Made by a program: the position numbers and the translations under genes. Shown here piece by piece: positions 43,326 to 56,400 of a stretch of DNA of 64,000 nucleotides. Position 1 is the first letter of the stretch. Each line of letters begins with the position of its first letter. Source of the stretch: Dryomyza anilis (Eukaryota > Arthropoda > Insecta > Diptera > Dryomyzidae). The DNA lies in contig OX638131.1 of NCBI GenBank assembly GCA_951804985.1, positions 54,371,078-54,435,077 of the forward strand. Reading direction: 5' to 3'. The notes under the pieces were generated by a model, which did no database searches, was not told the DNA's origin, and saw nothing but the letters and a program-made list of their open reading frames with translations.

Positions 43326-44737
43326 ATGTCCACTGGGACGTTGGGTCCAAGGTCGAAGAGGCTACAACCTGTACGCCATACTTCGAGTGAGGGTGAAGCG
43401 GATCCTGATCCTTCGCCAGGTGTGTCGACGAGGGCTAGATCGTCGAAGTCAGCATCGAAGGCCAAAAAGGTGAAGCCAAATGTAGTTTTTGTTGATTTGG
43501 CGGGCAAGGGAGTTGTGGCTGCCGGTTCGGGAGCTCCTCCCGGGGGTGTGTCAGGAGGGTCTTCGTTGGTGATTGACGACTCAGTTCCAGTTGGTCAAGA
43601 GGCTGGGGTAACTAGTGGGTTGACTGCAACTGGTTTGGTTGCAGAAAAGTCCGTCACTGATCCGCCGTCGGAGTCGGCCCGTTGCCAGCGGGTCGAGGGA
43701 AAGTCGGTTGGCGCAGTTGATGGACTGAAGGAGGTGACTCGTAGTTTAATGCGCACTGTCCTGGATGCGTCACTTGAACGACCTGTAACGCAGGCAATAA
43801 TGGAGCATGCCAACAGGTACGAGAGTTTGTTGATGTCCTTGATGTTGGAGAACGAACGTTTGAAGGGACGTTTGGATGTAGCGCCGAAGGTACGTGGTGG
43901 TGGAAGCGTCACGGCGGCTCCCACGGGGTCAGTCGTGACACCTAGGGGGGGTGGTTGACGGCGCCTGCTAGGCCAGGACCCGTAGCACCCACGGCTAGAC
44001 CGGTTGAGACCTGGTCGCTGGTGGTTCGCAGCTCGAATGCTGCTGTGTCTAGCGAGGAGGTGGCTCGTAGGGTCGTCCATGATGTTGGACCTACGTTGGG
44101 TGTTCGTGTGCACGACGTCAAGCCCATCCGTGGTGGAGGTGCAATTATTCGGACCCCTTCGGTAGCGGAGCGTTCGAAAATAATCGGAAACAGCAAGTTC
44201 TCGGATGTTGGATTGACAGTGAGTGTCAACGAGAAGCTAGGCCCTAGGGTTGTTATTCAACGGGTGCATGCTCAGATTACTCCTGATGACTTCATGGATG
44301 ATCTGTACATGAAGAACCTGAGTGATGTATTAACCCTGGATGAGTTTAGGAAGACCGTTCGACTGGTTAGTGCGCCTTAGAAGGCTAATCCGGATGCGGT
44401 GACGAATGTCATTCTGGAGGGCAGTGGTGTAGCCATGGAAACCCTTCAGAGGGCAACTCGTTGTTACATTAAGTGGTTTTCCTTCTCTGTGCGGAAGTAT
44501 GAGCCAGTTTTGGGATCCTACAGGTGCATGTCATTTGACCATCGTGTCAGTGAATGTCGCCTGGCATCGGATGTCTGTCGCCGGTGTGGAGAGATGGGGC
44601 ATAGGGTGGCCCAATGCGGCAATGATATCCATTGCCGTAATTGTGCCTTCAAGGGGAATACCGCTGATCATCTGATGATGTCGGCAGCTTGTCCGATCTA
44701 TAGTGCTATCGTAGCCCGAGCGGAATCAAGGCATTAA
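43326..44737 (+). pseudogene. Y5 ORF1, gag-like protein (7-G frameshift, nonsense codon)
   Basis: ATG 43,326, MSTGTLGPRSKRLQ. The first frame ends at 43,958 because the G-tract has 7 bases. The second frame (43,955-44,380) ends at TAG 44,378-44,380, where other copies have TGG (Trp). The remainder is open from 44,399 to TAA 44,735-44,737. The first Cys of zinc knuckle 1 is Ser (GSYRCMSFDH against GCYRCMSFDH), so that knuckle is broken; knuckle 2 keeps CRRCGEMGHRVAQC. Confidence 0.86.
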
Positions 44738-44738
44738 A

Positions 44739-47398
44739 ATGGGTGTCCAAATTGTTCAATATAACTGCCAGGGCGCATATGCTGTCATGTGTGATCTTGG
44801 CGAGTTTTTGTGTGAGCATGGCAACAGCTTTGCTTTGGTTCAGAAACCTTACGCAACTAATGGTTTTTGTACGGGGATTACCTGCAGCAATGCGGGTATT
44901 TCCTGATCTCGAGTGCAATTCTGCTGTCATTGTGAACGATGTGAATGTCCAGTATACTGTCGTTAGTGCCAGTCAATGGGGTGTATGTGTTGAGGGGGTG
45001 TTTGGCCAAATGTTCCTCTGCAGTATATATTGCAGATTTGGTGCACTTTTGGAGCCATATCTCGAGTATATGGATGGAGTGCTACTACAAGCTAGAAGCA
45101 TACCTCTCATCCTTGGCCTAGACGCGAACGCATCATCCCCTATGTGGTTCAGTAAGATGTCCCAGACATCTCTGGGATATCAGAACCGCATTAGGGGCGA
45201 GGTGCTGTTTGAGTGGATGGTATCCCAGAATGTGAGCGTAGCCAATAAGCCGAGTTCTGTATACACGAATGCGGGTCCAAATGGTGTATCTGACATTGAT
45301 GTCACTGCATATAATGCTGCAGCGGGAGCGAGGCTGGGGTTTGCGTGGCGCGTTTGCGGTGACTGGGGTGTGAGTGATCACAATATTATTGTGATCGACG
45401 TCTCACATCTACCAGCAGAGCATGAACATGCAACCGTAAGGCATTGGATCACGCGCGGGGTTAACTGGACGTATGGCGAGCTCATTTATGAGTCGTCTTT
45501 GAGTATGCCATTGCACGCGTTCAGTTCCCTGGAGGTTGATGCGCAGATTGATGTGAGTGAGGGAAACCAATGACACCCTTCTTGCGAAAAACCGTCCGGT
45601 TAATCGCAACAGAGTGAAATGGTGGACCCGAGAGCTCACGGTGAAGCGCAGGTCCGTACGGCAGCTTCGGAAGAAATTCCAAAGGGCCAGGAGGAGGAGC
45701 GCGGTAGACCTTGCTCAGCATTTGGCTGCTTTCAAGCAGGCTATGCGGGAGTACAAGGACCTCCTTGTTAAAGTCAAGGAGGATGACTGGAGGTCATTCG
45801 TGCACGATAATCGTGACGATCCTTGGGGTAAGGTCTACAGGATTTGCCGTGGTCGAGGCAAAGTCCAGGATGTTTGTGGCATTCGCGTTGGTGACGTGGT
45901 GAGCACATCCTGGAGGGAGAGTGTGGGCATACTCTTGAGCTCGTTCTTCCCGAGGGCGGGGGAATCAGTTCAGCCTCCACCGGGGGCGTCTGACCCTCCT
46001 CCTGAGTTGAGGACGGGCGAGATAGAGATGCGGTGGGCCTTGTGCGCGCGAGGAAGTCTCCGGGTATGGATGGGATGACTGGAGAAATGGTGAAAGCCAT
46101 TTGGAGAGCCATCCCTGACTACGTCGGGGCTCTGCTTCGCAAATGCGTAGGCGAGGGGTATTTTCCGGATGTTTGGAAAAATGCCCGGGTGGTGGTGCTT
46201 CTGAAGTCACCCGATAAGGTCAGGAGCAATCCTCGATCATATCGGGGCATCAGCCTTCTGCCGGTGCTGGGTAAGGTATTGGAGAGGGTGATGGTTGAGC
46301 GGCTTCAGGACACCATGGGTGAACTGTGCGAGCGGCAGTTCGGGTTTCGGCGGGGCCGAAGCGTGGAGGACGCATGGCGATGCGATGTGGAGACTGTTCG
46401 TCAGTCTGAGGAGAAGTACGTTCTAGGACTATTTGTTGACTTCAAGGGCGCATTTGACTACCTATGTTGGGAAACCATCATTAGTAGGCTGAGTGCCCTT
46501 AGTTGTCAGGAATTAGATCTCTGGCGTTGCTACTTCCGTGGTAGGAGTGCGGTTGTCGTTGGTGTCAACGAAACCGTCGGTGTGGACGTGGTGCGTGGCT
46601 GTCCGCAGGGGTCCATCAGTGATCCATTTATTTGGAACATGATGACGCTCTGTTAGGATCATATATGGCAGATTGTTCGCTGCTTGCGCAACGTTTGGTG
46701 CGTCAGTATGGTACGAAACAGTCACGACTGCTGTAGGCTATCGCAAGATACTGTCTTGTCAGCGTGTGGTCTTGCTAGCGTGTATGCCTGTCTGCCGCAC
46801 GGTCTCTACAGAGGCCTTGCAAGTGCTGATGGGGGTACCCCCACTTGACCTGGAGGTAATATCTAAAAGTATTACTTATAGAATCAAGAGGGGAATTGCG
46901 CTTCGGGACAGCGATTGGCAGATTAATGTCGTGCGATGCCAGTCTACAAAAGAACGGAAGATTGTGTTGCGGGAGGAGGTCCTGTCTAGGTGGCAATCTA
47001 GATGGGACGGGAGTTCAAGTGGCCGGACAACTTACTCGTTCATTGGCGATGTCAGGTTTGTAGGAAATTTCCCAAAATTTGACTTCGGTTTGAGTTTGGG
47101 ATTCCTTCTTACTGGGCATGGCTCATTGAATGAGTATTTGTTTCGGCGCACTTTGAGTGCAACGGAGTGTTGTGCGTGCGGTGCTGTAGAGGACAGCGTT
47201 CACATTATCTGTGACTGCCCGTTGTATGAGGATATTCGTGTCGAATTGCGTGAGCTGTTTGCAAGTGGAACGATCGAGATAGGTAACATACTCTCCACCG
47301 GAGAGCGTGTTGCTGTTTTGGTCGTTTTGCATGCGAAGTTTTCAGAAGGCGGCGTAGTAGCAGATAGATGGGTGTCAACGTTCGGCCACCAGTCCTGA
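44739..47398 (+). pseudogene. Y5 ORF2, endonuclease-RT, catalytic region deleted
   Basis: ATG 44,739 (TAA A ATG). The catalytic-block Glu is Lys here (VQKPY). An insertion near 44,865 moves the frame to the one ending at 45,573, which carries DANASSPMW, SDIDVT and SDHN. Small losses near 45,470 and 45,553 shift it again (45,557-46,078), and another shift follows near 46,028. The RT frame 46,033-46,656 holds the complete N-terminal RT region including CERQFGFRRGRSVEDAW, motif A and motif B (SISDPF, Gly to Asp). It breaks where 398 bp (equivalent to Y1 9865-10,262, with a 2-bp 'ga' overlap) are missing; YADD, motif D and motif E are gone. The thumb and C-terminal Cys/His motif follow in the frame 46,673-47,398. 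Confidence 0.88.
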
Positions 47399-47858
47399 GC
47401 TATATGGATCTCAACTGATAGTAGTTACGTAAGTGGCTACAAGGTCTGACCGGAGCCTTTAATCTGGTACCACGGGTAAGCAGAAGCCCCTGAACATTTA
47501 GGTGCTACCTTGTGTTTAGCCTGCTTTTGCGGTTGGCCCTTCGGGGAGTATCGTGGTGGCTGTGGTTACTACCAAAATTTACGCGGGTAGAGTAGTTGCT
47601 CGGCGTGGAGTTGCGTCTTTCTCAACCGGGCGCCATGACCCATAGAATGGAAGAGGATTAGATAGCCTCGCCTCTCACCAAGAGATAAGTTATGTCCACA
47701 TGTATAACTTAAATTGGTACCTGCAGAGGGTACTTGTACCCTCCAATGGGGCGGTGACTGACGCATTGTATTAGTCTGTGCTTAAGCGCACTGTGGGTTA
47801 GGGCTGTCATAGCAGGATCCCACATAAAAACCAGCATATTATTTATGTCCCTATGTTC
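47399..47858 (+). other. Y5 3' UTR
   Basis: As in Y3, with both palindromes; ends at 'ctatgttc'. Confidence 0.8.
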
Positions 47859-47900
47859 GACAGAACTTTTAAAATTCGTATGAAATTTATTATAATTTTT
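47859..47900. other. 42-bp junction spacer, copy 3
   Basis: Identical to the spacers after Y3 and Y4. Followed at 47,901 by satellite starting 'acgacgcg'. Confidence 0.8.
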
Positions 47901-50099
47901 ACGACGCGTATTTACGGAGTTATGAGCATTTTAAATTTGAGACGTGATTTCTCAAGAACCCTTGCGCGGTATATAATGATTTATATTGGAATTAAATTAC
48001 AAAATGTGCCAACTGTGAACCGTTATGACCATTTTAAGTTTGAGACGTGATTTCTCAATAATCCTAGCGCCGATTATAAAGATTTATATTGGACTTAAAA
48101 CGGCAAAATGTGATTACAAAATATGGCAACCTCTACGACGCGTATTTACGGAGTTATGAGCATTTTAGGTTTGAGACGTGATTTCTCAACAACCCATAGC
48201 GCCGATTATAATGATTTATATTGGAACTAAAAGGGCAAAAATAGATTACAAAATGAGGCCTCTACGACATGTATTTACGGAGTTATGATTATTTGAAAGT
48301 TTGTGACGTAATTTCTCAAGATCCCCTTACGCCGATTATAATGATATATATTGGAATTAAAAGGTCAAAAATAGATTACAAAATGTGACAACTTTGAGGC
48401 CTCTACGATGCGTATTTACGGAGTTATGAGCATATTAAGTTTGAGACGTGATTTCTCAAGAACCCTTGCGCCGAATATAATGATTTATATTGGTATTAAA
48501 AGGCAAAAATAGATTACAAAATGTGCCAACTATGAAGCCTCTACGACGCGTATTTACGGAGTTATGATCATTTTAAGTTTGAGACGTGATTTCTCAAGAA
48601 CCCTTGCGCCGAATATAATGATTTATATTGGTATTAAAAGGGAAAAATAGATTACAAAATGAGGCCTCTACGACGTGTATTTACGGAGTTATAAGTATTC
48701 TAAGTTTGAGACGTGATTTCTCAAGAATCGCTGTGCCGATAATAATGATATATATTGGAATTAAAAGAGCAAAAATAGAATATAAAATGTGCCAACTTTG
48801 AGGCTTCTACGACCCGTATTTACGGAGTTATGAGCATTTTGAACTTGGGACGTGATTTCTGAAGAACCCCTTGCTCCATTAATATTGATTTATATTGGAA
48901 TTAAAACGGCAAAACGTGATTACAAAATGTGCCAACTTTGAGACCTCTACGACGCGCCAACTTTGAAGGCTCTACAACGCGTATTTACGGAGTTATGAGT
49001 ATTTTAAGTTTGAGACGTGATTTCTCAACAACCCATTGCGCCGATTATAATGATTTATATTGGAACTAAAAGGGCAAACATAAATTACAAAATATGCCAA
49101 CTTTGAGGCCCCTACGACGTGTACTTACGGAGGTATGAGCATTTTAAATTTGAAGACCCTTGCGCGGTATATAATAATTTATATTGGAATTAAAAGGGCA
49201 ATTGGAATTAAATTACAAAATGTGCCAACTGTTAACTGTTATGACCATTTTAAGTTGGAGACGTGATTTCTCAATAATACTTGCGCCGATTATAATGATT
49301 TATATTGGAATTAAACCGGCAAAATGTGATTACAAAATGTGCCAACTTTGAGGCATCTACGACGCGTACTTACGGAGTTATGAGCATTTTGAGATTGAGA
49401 CGTGATTTCTGAAGAACCCCTTGCGCCAAAAAGTGATTACAAAATGTGCCAACTTTGAGGCCTCTACGACGCGTATTTACGGAGTTATGAGCATATTAAG
49501 TTTGAGACGTGATTTCTCAACAACAACCCATTGCGCCGATTATAATGATTTATATTGTAATTAAAAGGGCAAAAATAGATTACAAAATGAGGCCTCTACG
49601 ACGTGTATTTACGGAGTTATAAGTATTTTAAGTTTGAGACGTGATTTCTCAAGAATCGCTGGGCCGATAATAATGATTTATATTGGAATTAAAAGAGCAA
49701 AAATAGAATATAAAATGTGCCAACTTTGAGGCCTCTACACCCGTATTTACGGAGTTATGAACATTTTGAACTTGTGGTGTTATTTCTGAAGAACTCCTTG
49801 CTCCATTAATAATGATTTATATTGGAATTAAAACGGCAAAAAGTGATTACAAAATGTGCCAACTTTGAGGCCTCTACGACGCGTATTTACTGAGTTATGA
49901 GCATTTTAAGTTTGAGATGTGATTTCTCAACAACCCATTGCGCCGATTATAATGATTTATATTGGAACTAAAAGGGCAAAAATAGATTACAAAATGTGCA
50001 AACTTTGAGGCCTCTACGACGCGTATTTAAGAAGTTATGAGCATTGTAAGTTTGAGACGTGATTTTTCAAGATTTCTTGCGCCGACTATAATGATTTAT
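47901..50099. repeat. ~140-bp satellite, block 7
   Basis: The first ~640 bp are private to this copy; from about 48,543 the monomer order follows block 5 (33,457 onward), with one added monomer near 48,690 and some lost ones. Confidence 0.9.
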
Positions 50100-50444
50100 A
50101 TTTTAATAATAAGAATAATAATAATAGTTTGGCGCTACAGTCCTGTATAGTACTTCGGCCGAGCTCTCTCACCATTTTGAGCTGTGCGTGTTATATTTGT
50201 ACTCAAAGTGGTGGGACCTACAGTTTATTGCCGTATCCGAACGGCGGGTGAGAGCTTTTTTCATAGGCAATGGTTTTTACTCTCGTAGGTTTGCCATTTA
50301 CTGACGAGAGGTAGCGCGGTATAGAAAATGTTTCTATAAAAAGATGTTGTTAGCCCCAGTCCAGGCTTGAACCGGGGACCTTTCGGCTCGCAGTCCAACG
50401 CACTAACCACTGAGCGACCGCTAACCACTGAGCTACCGCTTGCC
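50100..50444 (-). mobile_element. tRNA-derived SINE, copy 5
   Basis: Same SINE and same satellite position as copies 1-4. Its TTA tail is longer (aataataagaataataata on the plus strand). The outer A-box region reads GGTAGCTCAGTGGTTAGC, closer to a tRNA consensus than the GTGTTTAGC of copies 1-4, so copy 5 is the least changed. Confidence 0.8.
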
Positions 50445-53400
50445 ACTAAAACGGCAAAAATAGATTACAAAATGTGCCACCTTTGAGGCCTCTACGACGC
50501 GTATTTCCGGAGTTATGAGCATTGAAAGTTTGAGACGTGATTTCTTAAGAATCCTTGCTCCGATTATATTGATCTATATTGGAACTAAAAGGGCAAAAAT
50601 AGATTACGAAATGTGCCAACTTTGAGGCCTCTACGACGCGTATTTACGGAGTTACGAGCATTTTAAGTTTGAGACGTGATTTCACAAGAATTCTTGCGCC
50701 GATTATAATGATTTATATTGGAATTAAAAGAGCAAAAATAGAATATAAAATGTGCCAACTTTGAGGCCTATACAACTCGTATTTACGGAGTTATACGCAT
50801 TTTAAGTTTGAGATGTGATTTCTTTGCGCCGATTATAATGATTTATATTAGAATTAAAAGGGCAAAAATAGGTTACAAAATCTGCCAACTTTGAGGCATC
50901 TACGACGCGTATTTACGGAGTTATGAGCATTTTGAGCTTGAGACGTGATTTCTGAAAAATTCTTGCGCCGAATATAATGATTTATTTTGGAACCAAAAGG
51001 GCAAAAATAGATTACAAAATGTGCCAACTTTGAGGCCTCTACGACGAATATTTACGGGGTTATAAGCATTTTAAGTTTAAGACGTGATTTCTAAAGTTCC
51101 CTTGCGCCGCTTATAATGATTTATATTGGAATTAAAAAGGCAAAAATAGATTACAAAATGAGGCCTCTACGACGTGTGTTTACGGAGTTATAAGCATTTT
51201 AAATTTAAGACTTGATTTCTCAAGAACCCTTGCGACGATTATAATGATTTATATTTGAATTAAAAGGGCAAAATAGATTACAAAATGTGCCAACGTTGAG
51301 GCATCTACGACACGTATTTACGGAGTTATGAGTATTTTAAGTGTGAGACGTAATTTCTCAAGAACCCTTGTAATTAAAAGAGCAAAAATAGATTACATAT
51401 TGTGCCAACTTTGTGGCCTCTACCACTCGTTCTTACGGAGTTATGAGCATTTTAAGTTTGAGACGTGATTTCTCAAGAATCCCCGCTCCGATTATAATGA
51501 TTTATATTGGAACTAAAAGGGTAAAAATAGATTACAGATTGTGCCAACTTTGAGGCATCTACGACGCGTATTAACTTAGTTATGAGCATTTTAAGTTTGA
51601 GACATGATTTCTCAAGAACTCCTTGCGCCGATTATAATGATTTATATTGGAACTAAAAGGGCAAAAATAGATTACAAAATGTGCCAACTTTGAGGCCTCT
51701 ACGACGCGTATTAACGGAGTTATAAGCATTTTGTGCTTGAGACGTGATTTCTGAAGAACCCCTTGCGCCGTTTATAATGATTTATATAGGAATTAAAAGG
51801 GCAAAAATTGATTACAAAATGTGCCAACTTTGAGGCATCTACGACGCGTATTTACGGAGTTATGAGCATTTTGAGCTTAAGACATGATTTCTGAAGAACC
51901 CCTTGCGTCGTTTATAATGATTTATATTGGAATTAAAAGGCCAAAAATTGATTACAAAATGTGCCAACTTTGAGGCCTCTACGACACGTATTTACGGAGT
52001 TATGAGCATTTTGAGCTTGAGACGTGATTTCTTAAGAACCCTTGCGCCAAAAAGTGATTAAAAAATGTACCAACTTTGAGGCCTCTACGACGCGTATTTA
52101 CGGAGTTATGAGCATTTTAAGTTTGAGACGTGATTTCTCAAGAACCCCTTGCGCCGATTATAAAGTGTTATATTTGAATTAAAAGGGCAAAAATAGATTA
52201 CAAAATGTAAAAACTTTGAGGCATCTAATGCATTAATATGAATTAAGAGGGCAAAAATAGAATACAAAATGTGCCAACCTTGAGGCATTTACGACGTATA
52301 TTTACGGAGTTATGCGCATTTTGAGCTTGAGACGTGATTTCTCAAGAACCCCTTGCGCCGATTATAATGATTTGTATTTGAATTAAAAGGGCAATTAGAT
52401 TACAAAATATGCCAACTTTGAGGCCTCTACGACTCGTATTAACGGAGTTATGAGCATTTTGAGCTTGAGACGTGTTTTCTGAAGAACCCCCTGCGCCGTT
52501 TATAATGATTTATATTGGAATTAAAAGGGCAAAAATACACTACAAAATGTGCCAATTTTGAAGCCTCTACGATGCGTATTTACGGAGTTATGAGCATTCT
52601 AAATTTGGGACCTGATTTCTCAAGAACCCTTGCGCGGTATATAATGATTTATATTGGAATTGAAAGGGTTAAAATAGATTACAAATTGTGCCAACTTTGA
52701 CGCCTCTACGACGAATATTTACGGGGTTATAAGCATTTTAAATTTAAGACGTGATTTCTAAAGTTTCCTTGCGCCGCTTATAATGATTTATATTGGAATT
52801 AAAAAGGCAAAAATAGATTACAAAATGAGGCCTCTACGACGTGTGTTTACGGAGTTATAAGCATTTTAAGTTTAAGACGTGATTTCTCAAGAACCCTTGC
52901 GACGATTATAATGATTTATATTTGAATTAAAAGGGCAAAATAGATTACAAAATGTGCCAACGTTGAGGCATCTACGACACGTATTTACGGAGTTATGAGT
53001 ATTTTAAGTGTGAGACGTAATTTCTCAAGAACCCTTGTAATTAAAAGAGCAAAAATAGATTACATATTGTGCCAACTTTGTGGCCTCTACCACTCGTACT
53101 TACGGAGTTATGAGCATTTTAAGTTTGAGACGTGATTTCTCAAGAATCCTTGCTCCGATTATAATGATTTATATTGGAACTAAAAGGGCAAAAATAGATT
53201 ACAGATTGTGCCAACTTTGAGGCCTCTACGACGTGTATTTATGAAGTTATGAGCATTTTAAGTTTGACACGTGATTTCTTAAGAACTCATGCGTTGTTTA
53301 TAATGATTTATATTGGAATTGAAAGGCAAAAATTGATTAAAATTGTGCCGACTTTGAGGCCACTACGACGCGTATTAAGTGAGCATTTTAAGTTTGAGGC

Positions 53401-56400
53401 GTGATTTCTCAAGAGTTCTTGCTCCGATTATAATGATTTATATTGGTACTAAAAGGGCAAAAATAGATTACAAAATGTGCCAACTTTGAGGCCTCTACGA
53501 CGTGTATTAACAGAGTTATGAGCATTTTAAATTTGAGACGTGATTTCTCAAGAATTCTTGCGCCGTTTATAATGATTTATATTGGAATTAAAAGGGTTAA
53601 AACAGATTACAAATTGTGACAACTTTGACGCCTCTACGACGAATATTTACGGGGTTATAAGCATTTTAAGTTTGCGACGTGATTTCTCAAGAATCCTTGC
53701 ACTGATTATAATGATTTATATTGGAACTTAAAGGGCAAAAATAGATTACAAAATGTGCCAACTTTGAGACCTTTACGACGCGTATTAACTTAGTAATGAG
53801 CATTTTAAGTTTGAGACATGATTTCTCAAGAACCCCTTGCGCCGATTATAATGATTTATATTGGAACTAAAAGGGCAAAAAAAGAGTACAAAATGTGCCA
53901 ACTTTGAGGCCTCTACGACGCGTATTAACGAAGTTATAAGCATTTTGTGCTTGAGACGTGATTTCTGAAGAACCCCTTGCGCCGTTTATAATGATTTATA
54001 TAAGAATTAAAAGGGCAAAAATTGATTACAAATTGTGCCAACTTTGAGGCATCTACGACGCGTATTTACGGAGTTATGAGCATTTTGAGCTTAAGACATG
54101 ATTTCTGAAGAACCCCTTGCGTCGTTTATAATGATTTATATTGGAATTAAAAGGCCAAAAATTGATTACAAAATGTGCCAACTTTGAGGCCTCTACGACA
54201 CGTATTTACGGAGTTATGAGCATTTTGAGCTTGAGACGTGATTTCTCAAGAACCCCTTGCGCCGATTATAATGATTTATATTGGAATTAAGAGGGCAAAA
54301 ATAGCTTATAAAATTCGCCAACTTTGAAGGCTCTACGACGCGTATTTACGGAGTTATAAGCATTTTAAGTTTGAGACGTGATTTCTCAAGAACCCATGCG
54401 CCGATTATAATGATTTATATTGGAATTAAAAGAGCAAAAATAGAATATAAAATGTGACAACCTTGAGGCCTTTACAACTCGTATTTATGGAGTTATAAAC
54501 ATTTTAAGTTTGAGATGTGATTTCTTAAGAACCTTTGATTTATATTGGAATTCAAAGGTCAAAAAAAGGTTACAAAATTCGCCAACTTTGAAGGCTCTAC
54601 GAAGCGTATTTACGGAGTTATAAGCATTTTGAACTTGAGACGTGATTTCTGAAGAACCCTTGCGCCAAAAGGTGATTAAAAAATGTACCAACTTTGAGGC
54701 CTCTACGACGCGTATTTACGGAGTTATGAGCATTTTAAGTTTGAGACTTGATTTCTCAAGAACCCCTTGCGCCGATTATAAAGTGTTATATTTGAATTAA
54801 AAGGGCAAAAATAGATTACAAAATGTAAAAACTTTGAGGCATCTAGGGCATTAATATGAATTAAGAGGGCAAAAATAGATTACAAAATGTGCCAACCTTG
54901 AGGCATTTACGACGTATATTTACGGAGTTAAGCGCATTTTGAGCTTGTGACGTGATTTCTGAAGAACCCCTTGCACCAAAAAGTGATTACAAAATGTGTC
55001 AACTTTGAGGACTCTACGACGCGTATTTACGGAGTTATGAGCATTTTGAGCTTGAGACGTGATTTCTCAAGAACCCCTTGCGCCGATTATAATGATTTAT
55101 ATTTGAATTAAAAGCGCAAAATTAGATTACAAAATGTGCCAACTTTGAGGCCTCTACGACTCGTATTAACGGAGTTATGAGCATTTTGAGCTTGAGACGT
55201 GATTTCTGAAGAACCCCCTGCGCCGTTTATAATGGTTTATATTGGAATTAAAAGGGCAAAAATACACTACAAAATGTGCCAATTTTGAGGCCTCTACGAC
55301 GCGTATTTACGGAGTTATGAGCATTCTAAATGTGGGTCCTGATTTCTCAAGAACCCTTGCGCGGTATATAATGATTTATATTGGAATTAAATGGGCAAAA
55401 ATTGATTACAAAATGTGCCATCTGTGAACTGTTATGACCATTATAAATTAGAGACGTGATTCTCCATAATCGTAGCGTCGATTATAATGATTTATATTGG
55501 AACTAAAAGGGAAAAATAGATTACAAAATGTGCCAATTTTGAGGCCTCTACGACGCGTAATTACGGAGTTATGAGCATTTTAAATTTGATACGTGATTTC
55601 TCAAGAACCCCTTGCGCCGATTATAATGATTTATATTTGAATTAAAAGGGCAAAAATAGATTACAAAATGTGCCAACTTTGAGGCCTCTACGACTCGTAT
55701 TAACGGAGTTATGAGCATTTTGAGCTTGAGACGTGATTTCTGAAGAAACCCTTTCGCCGTTTATAATGATTTATATTGGAATTAAAAGGGCAAAAATACA
55801 TTAAAAAATGTGCCAACTTTGAGGCCTCTACTACTCGTAGTTACGGAGTTATGAGCATTTTAAATTTGAGACCTGATTTCTCAAGAACCCTTGCGCGGTA
55901 TATAATGATTTATATTGGAATTAAATGGGCAAAAATTGATGACAAAATGTGCCAACTGTGAACTGTTATGACCATTATAAATTAGAGACGTGATTCTCAA
56001 TAATCCTTGCGTCGATTATAATAATTTATATTGGAAATAAAAGGGAAAAATAGATTACAAATTGTGCCAACTTTGAGGCCTCTACGACGCGTATTTACGG
56101 AGTTATGAGCATTTTAAATTTGATACGTGGTTTCTCAAGAACCCTTGCGCGGTATATAATGATTTATGTTGGAATTAAAAGGGCAATTGGAATTAAATTA
56201 CAAAATGTGCCAACTGTGAACTGTTATGACCATTTGAAATTTGAGACGTGATATCTCAATAATCCTTGCGCCGATTATAATGATTTATATTAAAACTAAA
56301 AGGGAAAAATTGAGCTTAAGACATGATTTCTGAAGAACCCCTTGCGCCGATTATAATGATTTATATTGGAATTAAGAGGCCAAAAATAGGTTATAAAATG

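Larger units (their letters stand above)
42287..47858 (+). mobile_element. Element Y5: nearly full-length, with the only complete RT N-terminal block
   Basis: Complete 5' UTR, ORF1, ORF2 and 3' UTR. It differs from Y1-Y4 by retaining the 32 RT residues around QFGFRRGRS and the longer linker (SSFFPRAGES), so it descends from a less damaged ancestor. It has its own 398-bp deletion that removes the YADD catalytic region. It is flanked, with the X tail, by a 37-bp direct repeat of satellite (42,153-42,189 and 47,901-47,937). Confidence 0.87.
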
